Positions 1-5,171 of a DNA stretch of 8,116 nucleotides are shown here, one piece after another. The notes beneath the pieces are model-generated. The model searched no databases. It was not told the DNA's origin and worked only from the letters and a program-made list of their open reading frames with translations. This stretch comes from Bacillota bacterium (GTDB lineage Bacteria > Bacillota > Clostridia > Oscillospirales > Ethanoligenentaceae), in the NCBI GenBank assembly GCA_023391535.1, contig JAEWAU010000035.1, positions 1-8,116 of the forward strand, read 5' to 3'. Position numbers and translations under genes: made by a program. The first letter of the stretch is position 1. Each line of letters opens with the position of its first letter.

Positions 1-64
1 GAGTAAAATCCGCCCGGCGGCGCGCCGGAAAAAACGGGAACGGGCCGCCCGCGCGGGCCCGGAG

Positions 65-95
65 AAAAATGCCGCGCGCGGAGGGCGCCCGCGCG
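65..95 (-). terminator. Possible weak intrinsic terminator of the M14 peptidase gene
   Basis: Read on the minus strand, a 7-bp GC stem (arms 89-95 and 75-81, 7-nt loop) is followed after five bases by a run of five T (complement of 65-69). It lies about 75 nt beyond the peptidase stop codon, on the correct strand. The gap between stem and T-run is longer than ideal, and several other GC hairpins lie nearby, so the call is tentative. Confidence 0.35.
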
Positions 96-97
96 AT

Positions 98-126
98 TTG
101 ATAAATCGGCGGGAGTTTATTATAAT
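98..126 (+). promoter_or_regulatory. Strong sigma-A-type promoter aimed antisense into the M14 gene
   Basis: TTGATA (98-103) and a perfect TATAAT (121-126) are separated by exactly 17 bp. Transcription would start near 133. The only downstream gene in range is the convergent peptidase gene, whose stop codon is at 171-173, so the product would be antisense RNA or a small RNA. A small inverted repeat, CGATTT-GAT-AAATCG (94-108), overlaps the -35 box and could be an operator. The promoter match is seen directly; its activity and any repressor are inference. Confidence 0.6.
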
Positions 127-170
127 AGGAACAGGCCCGCGGCGCGCCTTCCGCAAAAGGGAAAAACGCG

Positions 171-1106
171 CTACAGCGAAAGGCCCAGATAGAGCAGCCC
201 GCGCAGTTTTTCGTACACCGGGGCGAAATCGGCGGGAGGCAGCGGATTTTTACCGCGTCCGATCTCCACGGTGAAGCCCGGGCGTGCGAACACGCTGATG
301 AACCAATCCTTGAACCCGCCGTGGGAGGCCATCCCCGTGGGTTCGGAAACAGCATAGCCGCAGGAATCCGCCAGCGCCCGCGCCATGGCGAGAGAGCCCT
401 TCGGCGTGCGCGGGCCGTATTCCCAGTAAATTTCCTCACCTTGGCTGTGGAACGCGTAGACGCGCCGGAACAGCATGCGGCGGGTGAGGTTGCACAGCGC
501 GCGGGTTTCCGGCTCGCTTTCGGGCCGGGAGCCCCCGAACTGGCGCGGGGCCGGGCCGCGGATGCCCGAGGCTTCCTCCATGCGGCGCAGCGTGAGCCAG
601 CCCGCGTTGTAGTTGTGGTTGAGATCCACGCCGTGCGCGTTAGCCTGCCAGCCCGAGAAATCGCCGCCCGAAACGCGGGCCAGGCGTTCGCGCACGGCGG
701 GGTCCCGCTCCGCGGAGGCAAGGCCGTGCAGGTGGAGCTCCACGCCGTCCGGGTTGAGCATGGGCACGATGTAAACCGAACGGCGCGAAAGCGCCGCGGC
801 CAGCTCCGGCTCCCTGCAGCCGGGCGGAAGCGCCGCGGGGCGCGCGCCTTCCGCAAGAAAGCAGCACAGCTCCGCCGCGAACTGCACAAGCGCCATGGAC
901 GTGAGATATTCGAGGGCGTGGTGCGCGCCCACGTACAGCACTCCCGGCGGCCCCGAGCCTACCACGAGGGCCGTGATCGGGCGGCCGAGCACGCTTTTCC
1001 CGATGGGGAAGCACTGGAGGGAGCGGTACGTCCGTTTCAGACGCCCCACGGCGGCGTACAGCTCTTCGAACGACATGGGACGCGACGCGTCGAACCATTC
1101 GCCCAT
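171..1106 (-). CDS. M14 zinc peptidase, gamma-D-glutamyl-meso-DAP endopeptidase type
   Basis: Predicted zinc metallopeptidase of 311 residues. Family M14C enzymes cut the gamma-D-Glu/meso-DAP bond in muropeptides. Motifs in order: HxxE zinc ligands (H63, E66); NPDG (118-121); DLNHNY (161-166); SEPET (197-201); the third zinc ligand H220 in FHSQGE; and TVEIG with the presumed general base E281. The FHSQGE and TVEIG surroundings favour an M14C peptidase over a digestive-type carboxypeptidase. The residue after Asn163 is His164, where carboxypeptidase A has Arg145. There is no signal peptide, membrane segment, LysM or SH3 domain, so a cytoplasmic role in peptide recycling is likely. The start at 1106 is preferred over an in-frame GTG at 1154: AAAGGTG lies upstream of 1106, none is seen before 1154, and the fold begins soon after. 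The gene is transcribed divergently from nudF-dapF-dapL. Family is confident; exact substrate is inferred. Confidence 0.88.
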   Translation of the reverse strand: MGEWFDASRPMSFEELYAAVGRLKRTYRSLQCFPIGKSVLGRPITALVVGSGPPGVLYVGAHHALEYLTSMALVQFAAELCCFLAEGARPAALPPGCREPELAAALSRRSVYIVPMLNPDGVELHLHGLASAERDPAVRERLARVSGGDFSGWQANAHGVDLNHNYNAGWLTLRRMEEASGIRGPAPRQFGGSRPESEPETRALCNLTRRMLFRRVYAFHSQGEEIYWEYGPRTPKGSLAMARALADSCGYAVSEPTGMASHGGFKDWFISVFARPGFTVEIGRGKNPLPPADFAPVYEKLRGLLYLGLSL

Positions 1107-1172
1107 GAAAAAACCACACCTTTCCCGCCGGCGGGCGGAAAAACCGGAAACCACACCGGGCGCATCGCCGGC

Positions 1173-1201
1173 ACTACAGCATTTTCAGAAAAGATTGACA
1201 G
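1173..1201 (-). promoter_or_regulatory. Candidate promoter for the M14 peptidase gene
   Basis: On the minus strand, CTGTCA (1201-1196) lies 17 bp from TGTAGT (1178-1173), and a TG dinucleotide one base before the -10 gives an extended -10 form. Each hexamer matches consensus at four of six positions. The start would fall near 1166, leaving a leader of about 60 nt. Position suits the gene, but the match is modest. Confidence 0.3.
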
Positions 1202-1273
1202 GTTCTGAAGCGTTCCGCCCAACCAAGGGAGACGGACAGACGGAACGCAACTCCTCGCGATCTTTTATGGAAT

Positions 1274-1289
1274 TGCTATAGAATACTAT
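1274..1289 (+). promoter_or_regulatory. Candidate extended -10 promoter for nudF-dapF-dapL
   Basis: The only AT-rich stretch directly upstream of nudF contains TGCTATAGA (1274-1282), an extended -10 form, overlapped by TAGAAT (1279-1284). No convincing -35 hexamer lies at 16-18 bp. Transcription would begin near 1290, about 45 nt before the nudF start. No promoter is visible between the later genes, so this region is the likely start of the operon. Confidence 0.35.
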
Positions 1290-1335
1290 GCCGCGGGAAA
1301 ACCGGGAATGAGCCGCGGAGAAGGAAATGTGAGCC

Positions 1336-1902
1336 ATGAAGCTGATGGAAAAAACGCTGGAGGAAAAGACGATCTACGAGGGGCATATCCTGAAACTGTC
1401 GGTGGATACGGTGGAGCTGCCCGACGGGCGCAGAGGCACGCGCGAGGTTGTGCATCACCCCGGCGGCGTGGGGGTGGTGGCGCTCGACGCAAACGGGGAC
1501 GTGCTCCTGGTGCGGCAGTTCCGCTACCCGTATAAAGCCGAGGTGCTGGAGATTCCGGCCGGAAAGCTCTCGCCCGGAGAGGACCCGCTGCTATGCGGCA
1601 AACGGGAGCTGCGCGAGGAAACGGGCGCTTGCGCGGAGGAATACCGGGAGCTCGGGACGATGTACCCCTCCGTGGGCTACACGGACGAAATCATCTCGGT
1701 TTATCTGGCGCGGGGCCTGCGGTTCGGCGAACAGGAGCTGGACGAAGGGGAATTTCTCAACGTGGTGCGCATGCCGCTTGAGCGGGCCGTGCGGATGGTG
1801 CTGGACGGGGAACTGCCCGACGCAAAAACGCAGGTGGGGCTGCTCAAAGCCTGGGCGCTGCTCCGGGAAAAACAGGACGCCGGCGTTGCCGGCGGGAGGT
1901 GA
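1336..1902 (+). CDS. nudF: ADP-ribose pyrophosphatase, Nudix hydrolase
   Basis: Cytoplasmic Nudix hydrolase of 188 residues, predicted to split ADP-ribose into AMP and ribose 5-phosphate using Mg2+. The Nudix box is complete from G76 to A98: G76, E82, then REL-x-EE-x-GA with R90, E91, E94 and E95 as the metal-binding core. Downstream, YPSVGYTDE (110-118) corresponds to the conserved proline region that marks ADP-ribose-specific members. The N-terminal part, with paired strands around HPGGVGVVAL and VLLVRQFRYP, is typical of the NudF/YqkG branch, and the length is normal. GGAGAAGG (1317-1324) precedes the ATG at 1336; an in-frame ATG three codons later lacks a better site. It is the first gene of the operon and its stop overlaps the dapF ribosome binding site. 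No direct biochemical link to DAP synthesis is known, so the pairing may simply be shared housekeeping expression. Substrate specificity is inferred from motifs. Confidence 0.92.
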   Translation: MKLMEKTLEEKTIYEGHILKLSVDTVELPDGRRGTREVVHHPGGVGVVALDANGDVLLVRQFRYPYKAEVLEIPAGKLSPGEDPLLCGKRELREETGACAEEYRELGTMYPSVGYTDEIISVYLARGLRFGEQELDEGEFLNVVRMPLERAVRMVLDGELPDAKTQVGLLKAWALLREKQDAGVAGGR

Positions 1903-1904
1903 TC
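1895..1904 (+). promoter_or_regulatory. Ribosome binding site that sets the TTG start of dapF
   Basis: GGAGGTGATC is a full-length complement to the usual 3' end of 16S rRNA. It overlaps the nudF stop codon (TGA, 1900-1902). From GGAGG to the TTG at 1907 there are seven bases. The strength of the site probably compensates for the weak start codon and makes translational coupling with nudF likely. Confidence 0.9.
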
Positions 1905-1906
1905 GC

Positions 1907-2746
1907 TTGAAAATCCCGTTTTATAAAATGCAGGGCACCGGCAACGATTATGTTTATATCGACTGCTTCGACCGGGATGTGGAGAACCCGCCGGCGCTTT
2001 CCCGCCAGATTTCGGACCGGCATTTCGGCATCGGCTCCGACGGGCTGATTCTGCTGCGCCGCTCGAACGTGGCCGACGTGAAGATGAGCATGTATAACGC
2101 CGACGGCTCCGAGGGGAAAATGTGCGGCAACGGCATCCGCTGCGTGGGCAAGCTCGCCTACGAGCTGGGTCTTGCGCGCGGCACGGCCGTTACGGTGGAG
2201 ACGCTTTCGGGAATCCGGCAGCTGAAGCTCAATATCCGCGGCGGAAAAGTGGAGAGCGTGCGCGTGAACATGGGCGCGCCCGCGCTGGAAAGCGAAAAAA
2301 TTCCCGTGAAGTTCGACGCGCCGCGCGTGGTGAACGCCTCCGTGCCCATTGCGGGAGGATTTCGCATCACCTGCGTTTCCATGGGCAATCCCCACGCCGT
2401 GACGTTTGTGGACGACGTGGACGCGCTGGATCTTGAAAAGCTCGGCCCGCAGTTTGAAACCCACCCGATGTTTCCGGAGCGCGTGAACACCGAGTTCGTG
2501 CAGGCCCTGGACGCGGCGCACCTGAAGATGCGCGTGTGGGAGCGCGGCAGCGGCGAAACCTTCGCCTGCGGCACGGGCGCCTGCGCCGCCGCCGTGGCGG
2601 CTTGCTTAAACGGCGTTTCCCCGCGCGGGGAGGATTTGACCCTGCAACTGCGCGGCGGCGACCTGATCATCCGCTGGGAAAACGACACCGTGTGGATGAC
2701 CGGGCCCGCGAAGCTCGTCTTCACCGGGGAGATCGAGCTCGAATAA
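1907..2746 (+). CDS. dapF: Diaminopimelate epimerase
   Basis: PLP-independent racemase of 279 residues that converts LL-DAP to meso-DAP, the peptidoglycan cross-linking residue and lysine precursor. The two-lobed family fold is evident. TGND (11-14) follows the first strand. The first catalytic cysteine, C73, lies in MCGNGIRC, and the second, C221, in ACGTGAC; between them is the substrate-binding segment SMGNPHAV (158-165). The C-terminus has the typical WMTGPAKLVF. Length is standard. The frame stays open far upstream into nudF, but that extension is not family sequence. TTG at 1907 is chosen because it gives the canonical N-terminus MKIPFYKMQGTGND and sits correctly behind an ideal ribosome binding site; ATG at 1928 would remove the first strand. 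Only four bases separate it from nudF. Product of the downstream dapL gene is its substrate. Confidence 0.97.
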   Translation: MKIPFYKMQGTGNDYVYIDCFDRDVENPPALSRQISDRHFGIGSDGLILLRRSNVADVKMSMYNADGSEGKMCGNGIRCVGKLAYELGLARGTAVTVETLSGIRQLKLNIRGGKVESVRVNMGAPALESEKIPVKFDAPRVVNASVPIAGGFRITCVSMGNPHAVTFVDDVDALDLEKLGPQFETHPMFPERVNTEFVQALDAAHLKMRVWERGSGETFACGTGACAAAVAACLNGVSPRGEDLTLQLRGGDLIIRWENDTVWMTGPAKLVFTGEIELE

Positions 2747-2762
2747 GAAAACGCGCGACGCG

Positions 2763-2780
2763 GCCCGGGGAAAACCGGGC
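2763..2780 (+). other. Intercistronic hairpin between dapF and dapL
   Basis: GCCCGG (2763-2768) pairs with CCGGGC (2775-2780) around a GGAAAA loop. No T-run follows, so it is not a terminator. It ends about 13 bases before the dapL ribosome binding site and may influence mRNA stability or the relative expression of the two genes. Role is inferred only from position. Confidence 0.4.
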
Positions 2781-2793
2781 GAACAAGCAATAT

Positions 2794-2799
2794 GGAGGG
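2794..2799 (+). promoter_or_regulatory. Ribosome binding site that sets the GTG start of dapL
   Basis: GGAGGG lies seven bases before the GTG at 2807. It partly overlaps an upstream in-frame ATG (2792-2794), which therefore cannot use it and has no site of its own. This places the start at 2807 and not 2792. Confidence 0.88.
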
Positions 2800-2806
2800 T
2801 TTTGAA

Positions 2807-4003
2807 GTGGCATTTGCAAACGAACATTACGGTGAACTCGGGCAGAATTATCTGTTTGCGGAGGTGGGCAAGCGCGCGGCGGCCTACGCCGCGGCGCATC
2901 CCGAACAAAAGATGATCTCCCTGGGGATCGGCGACGTGACGCTGCCGCTGCCGCGCGCCTGCATCGAAGCCATGCACAAAGCCGTGGACGAGATGGGCGA
3001 CGCCGCGACCTTCCGCGGCTACAGCCCGGCCTGCGGATACGATTTTCTGGTGGACGCCATTGTGAAAAACGAGTACGCCGCGCGGGGCGTGCAGCTCGAC
3101 CCCTCCGAGATCGTGGTGAGCGACGGCGCGAAAAGCGACACCGGCAACATCGGCGACATCTTTAGCGGCGCGAATGTTGTAGCCATCACCGACCCGGTGT
3201 ACCCCGTGTATCTCGACACCAACGTCATGGCGGGGCGCGAAATCAAACTCGTGCCGTGCCGCGAGGAGAACGGCTTCGCGCCGCTTCCGCCCGATTTCCA
3301 CGCCGACCTGGCCTACCTGTGCTCCCCGAACAACCCCACCGGCGCCGTGATGAGTCGCGGGCTGCTGCGCGCCTGGGTGGACTGGGCGCATCAAAACGGC
3401 GCGGTGCTGCTGTTCGACGCTGCCTACGAACGGTTCATCACCGAGCCCGACGTGCCGCACAGCATCTTCGAGATCGAGGGCGCGCGGGACTGCGCCATCG
3501 AGTTCCGGAGCTTTTCCAAAACAGCGGGCTTTACCGGCACGCGCTGCGGCTACACCGTGGTGCCGAAAGGCCTTACGGCGAAAACGCCCGGCGGCGGGGA
3601 GCTGAACCTGCATCAGCTCTGGGTGCGCCGGCAATCCACCAAATACAACGGCACCGCCTATATCATCCAGCGCGGAGCGGAGGCCGTTTTCACGCCCGAG
3701 GGCCGGGCGCAGTGCATGGAGCACATCGGCTACTACCTCGAGAACGCGCGCATCATCCGCGAAGGGCTTACCAAGGCCGGATTCTCCTGCTCGGGCGGCG
3801 TGAGCGCCCCGTATATCTGGGTGAAATGCCCCTCGGGCGTCGATTCGTGGGCCTTCTTCGACCGGCTTCTTACGAGCTGCGCCGTGGTGGGCACGCCCGG
3901 CTCGGGGTTCGGCAAAATGGGAGAGGGCTTTTTCCGGCTCACTTCCTTCGGGAGCCGGGAGAATACCGTGGAAGCCGTGGAGCGCATCCGGAAGGCGTTC
4001 TGA
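2807..4003 (+). CDS. dapL: LL-diaminopimelate aminotransferase
   Basis: PLP-dependent class I/II aminotransferase of 398 residues. DapL converts L-tetrahydrodipicolinate plus glutamate to LL-DAP and 2-oxoglutarate in one step, bypassing the acylated intermediates of the DapD/DapC/DapE route. Family hallmarks: N-terminal ANEHYGELGQNYLFAEVGKR; LGIGDVTLPLP (39-49); FRGYSP (69-74); VSDGAKSDTGN (104-114), a PLP phosphate-binding region; DPVYPVYLDTNVMAG (129-143); SPNNPTG (173-179); D204, predicted to contact the pyridine nitrogen; the Schiff-base lysine K238 in SFSKTAGFTGTRCGY; and R377 in FFRLTSFG, for substrate carboxylate binding. GTG at 2807 gives the usual MxxxNEH start. It lies 60 nt after dapF and is followed by a strong terminator, so it ends the operon. 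Together with dapF it gives the last two steps from tetrahydrodipicolinate to meso-DAP. Confidence 0.97.
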   Translation: MAFANEHYGELGQNYLFAEVGKRAAAYAAAHPEQKMISLGIGDVTLPLPRACIEAMHKAVDEMGDAATFRGYSPACGYDFLVDAIVKNEYAARGVQLDPSEIVVSDGAKSDTGNIGDIFSGANVVAITDPVYPVYLDTNVMAGREIKLVPCREENGFAPLPPDFHADLAYLCSPNNPTGAVMSRGLLRAWVDWAHQNGAVLLFDAAYERFITEPDVPHSIFEIEGARDCAIEFRSFSKTAGFTGTRCGYTVVPKGLTAKTPGGGELNLHQLWVRRQSTKYNGTAYIIQRGAEAVFTPEGRAQCMEHIGYYLENARIIREGLTKAGFSCSGGVSAPYIWVKCPSGVDSWAFFDRLLTSCAVVGTPGSGFGKMGEGFFRLTSFGSRENTVEAVERIRKAF

Positions 4004-4036
4004 CGCGATTCTCCGGTTATCGTTAGAGAAAGGCAT

Positions 4037-4082
4037 AGAGGGCTGCGGGGCGGACGAAATCCGTTTTGCAGCCCTCTTTTTT
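4037..4082 (+). terminator. Intrinsic terminator of the nudF-dapF-dapL operon
   Basis: AGAGGGCTGC (4037-4046) pairs perfectly with GCAGCCCTCT (4068-4077). The stem continues inward through four G-U pairs and CGGA/TCCG (4051-4054/4060-4063) to a small CGAAA loop, giving about 18 pairs. Six T (4077-4082) follow. This is a textbook factor-independent terminator, about 35 nt after the dapL stop codon. Confidence 0.94.
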
Positions 4083-4093
4083 ACGCATATGAT
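4065..4093 (+). promoter_or_regulatory. Candidate promoter for the orphan gene, overlapping the terminator
   Basis: TTTGCA (4065-4070, four of six) and TATGAT (4088-4093, five of six) are 17 bp apart. The -35 box lies in the right arm of the dapL terminator. Transcription would start near 4100, just before the stem-loop at 4115-4169, and leave an untranslated leader of about 200 nt. It is the best promoter-like match in this intergenic region, but not a strong one. Confidence 0.4.
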
Positions 4094-4114
4094 CCGTTTC
4101 TCCGGTTGAAAAGC

Positions 4115-4169
4115 GGATAAAACCCGCGGCGGAAGCTTTTTTCTAGGGGCTTTGGCGCGGATTTTATCC
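4115..4169 (+). other. Long imperfect stem-loop upstream of the orphan gene
   Basis: GGATAAAACCCGCG (4115-4128) pairs with CGCGGATTTTATCC (4156-4169): eight pairs, one C/A mismatch, then five more. The 27-nt loop can form an inner AAGC/GCTT stem (4133-4136/4149-4152). No adequate T-run follows on either strand, so it is unlikely to be a simple terminator. It could be a structured leader of the downstream gene, a protein-binding site, or a small degenerate inverted-repeat element. The pairing is seen directly; the role is unknown. Confidence 0.55.
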
Positions 4170-4300
4170 ATACGCCGGCCGGAAAACAGGGCCGCCCGCC
4201 GCGGAACGGGAACCGCGCCCGCAACATACCATTTAAGGAGAGCGTGAACAATTTCAGAACATACGGGCCGCGGCGCGGACATACGGAGAGGGCGGGGTTT

Positions 4301-5056
4301 ATGGCGACCATTGCGATTACGGTGGAGCTGAAGGATTCGGAGCTCGGCGGGGCGCTGGCGGAGCTGATGCAGGTGCTGGAGCGGCGCGGCGCGAAAACGT
4401 CCGCCGGGAACAGCATGGGGAATACGCAGGCGGTTTCGCCCGCGGAGTACGCGGCAAAGGGCGGCGCGGCAAGCCCGCAGGCAGTTTCGCCCGCGGCAAC
4501 CGGTATGCCGCCGGCGGTGGGAACGGGCAAGAACGGTACGGCGGGAGCCGTTTCGGCCGCGGAAAACGGCGCGGGAAGCCCGCAGGCGGTTTCGCCTGCG
4601 GCAACCGGTATGCAGCCGGCAGCGGGAACGGGCAAGAACGGTGCGAACGAGGCCGTTTCGCCCGCGGAATACGCGCCGAAGGGCGGCGCGGGGAGCGCGC
4701 AGGCGGTTTCGCCGGCGGCAGCCGGTATGCCGCCGATGCTCACCATGCCCTCCGCCCCGCACGGCACGGGGAGCGGGCCGCTGGTGTGGTCGCTGCCCGG
4801 CAGTGCCGCCGACCCGCAGGCGGCGCGCCGCAAAGGCTCCGCCGAAGCGGCGGACACGCCTGCCGCCGGGGCGGAACGGGCGCGCATCACCTTCGACGAC
4901 ATCGCGCGCGCGGCGTGGTCGCTGGTGGAGGCGGGGCGCGGGGTGCCGTTCCACGACCTGCTGAGGCGGTTCGGCATTCAGGCGCTGACGCAGCTTCCCC
5001 GGGAACGGTTCGAGCCGTTCGCGGAAGCATTGCGGCAGCTGGGCGTGACAGTCTGA
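4301..5056 (+). CDS. Orphan protein with repeat linker, possibly phage-derived
   Basis: Protein of 251 residues with no function I can assign. It has three parts. Residues 1-32 start with a short strand (IAITVEL) followed by a helix (SELGGALAELMQVLERRG). Residues 44-146 are a low-complexity Ala/Pro/Gly linker made of imperfect tandem repeats. Residues 195-251 are a compact, probably helical domain, with ITFDDIARAAWSLVEAG, then LLRRFGIQALTQLP and FAEALRQLGV. From memory, this layout and C-terminal motif resemble small proteins of Clostridiales prophages, often carrying the doubtful label 'rRNA biogenesis protein rrp5'; this is recollection, not a search. No signal peptide or membrane segment is visible. 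ATG at 4301 has GAGGG eight bases upstream and starts a sensible domain. An in-frame GTG at 4244 follows a strong TAAGGAG by only three bases and would add 19 residues. Flanking elements suggest it is transcribed alone. Confidence 0.78.
   Translation: MATIAITVELKDSELGGALAELMQVLERRGAKTSAGNSMGNTQAVSPAEYAAKGGAASPQAVSPAATGMPPAVGTGKNGTAGAVSAAENGAGSPQAVSPAATGMQPAAGTGKNGANEAVSPAEYAPKGGAGSAQAVSPAAAGMPPMLTMPSAPHGTGSGPLVWSLPGSAADPQAARRKGSAEAADTPAAGAERARITFDDIARAAWSLVEAGRGVPFHDLLRRFGIQALTQLPRERFEPFAEALRQLGVTV
4430..4738 (+). repeat. In-frame tandem repeats in the orphan gene (about 2.75 copies)
   Basis: Three imperfect direct repeats encode residues 44-82 (39 aa), 83-117 (35 aa) and 118-146 (29 aa, partial). 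Each begins AVSPAEY or AVSAAEN, then has a Gly/Ala patch, then (P/A)QAVSPAATGM. The first two copies end with GTGKNG. Within each unit the AVSP motif recurs, so a half-length duplication probably came first. Copies differ by multiples of three bases, which keeps the frame. This suggests a disordered, length-variable linker. Confidence 0.9.
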
Positions 5057-5110
5057 ACCTATTGGCCGGGGCCGGCGCGGGGAAAAGAACGGGAGCCACG
5101 GACGAAAACC

Positions 5111-5130
5111 GGCGGGGCGGGCGCCCCGCC
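5111..5130 (+). other. GC hairpin just upstream of the valS promoter
   Basis: GGCGGGGC (5111-5118) pairs perfectly with GCCCCGCC (5123-5130) around a four-base loop. It follows the orphan gene stop by 54 nt and ends five bases before the valS -35 box. With no T-run it is at best a weak or factor-assisted terminator that separates the orphan gene from valS. It might also act as a DNA-level element at the promoter. Confidence 0.35.
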
Positions 5131-5135
5131 GCGGC

Positions 5136-5165
5136 TTGACAGGCTCCGCGCGCGCGCCTTATAAT
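5136..5165 (+). promoter_or_regulatory. Sigma-A promoter of valS
   Basis: Perfect TTGACA (5136-5141) and perfect TATAAT (5160-5165) are 18 bp apart. This is the best promoter in the window and stands out in GC-rich surroundings. The predicted start is near 5172, leaving an untranslated leader of about 250 nt before valS. Confidence 0.88.
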
Positions 5166-5171
5166 GAAAGA

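Larger units (their letters stand above)
1..170. other. Non-coding left edge, 3' of the M14 peptidase gene
   Basis: No convincing coding frame is seen here. The segment is very GC-rich and dense in short inverted repeats, such as CCGGCG/CGCCGG at 14-19/23-28 and CGGGCC/GGCCCG at 41-46/56-61. One AT-rich island (about 96-127) stands out and carries a plus-strand promoter. The gene to the left lies outside the window, so it is unclear whether these hairpins end its transcript or that of the peptidase. Confidence 0.6.
4004..4300. other. Intergenic region between dapL and the orphan gene
   Basis: This 297-bp stretch holds the dapL terminator, a candidate promoter overlapping the terminator's right arm, a long imperfect stem-loop (4115-4169), a smaller hairpin CGCGG/CCGCG (4200-4204/4213-4217) and two ribosome-binding-like sites (TAAGGAG at 4234-4240, GAGGG at 4288-4292). 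No tRNA, CRISPR repeat or insertion-sequence end is seen. Confidence 0.6.

Noticed and set aside
1..110. Dense GC inverted repeats resembling a replication origin or attachment site
   Set aside because: They are short, overlapping palindromes expected in DNA this GC-rich. No repeated iterons, DnaA boxes, direct repeats or integrase gene are seen.
321..1208. Plus-strand open frame opposite the M14 peptidase
   Set aside because: The minus strand carries the full set of zinc peptidase motifs. The plus-strand translation is Arg/Ala-rich and featureless, even though a promoter lies upstream at 98-126.
1195..1223. Perfect TTGACA upstream of nudF
   Set aside because: No -10-like hexamer lies 16-18 bp downstream (around 1217-1224 the sequence is CCCAACC-like), so it is not a promoter by itself.
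4220..4235. CATACCAT near 4225-4232 resembling a sporulation sigma-E -10
   Set aside because: No matching -35 element lies at 13-15 bp, and the start would fall on the ribosome binding site.
2606..4954. Very long minus-strand open frame opposite dapF, dapL and the orphan gene
   Set aside because: Its translation is rich in Arg, Ala and His with no recognisable domain. It runs antisense to two unmistakable enzymes. GC-rich third codon positions suppress stop codons on the opposite strand.
4081..4977. Minus-strand open frame opposite the orphan gene
   Set aside because: It begins in the dapL terminator region and has Ala/Pro-rich mirror composition of the repeats. The plus frame has better ribosome binding sites, a structured C-terminal domain and consistent GC-rich third positions. 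The strand choice is less certain here than for the enzymes.
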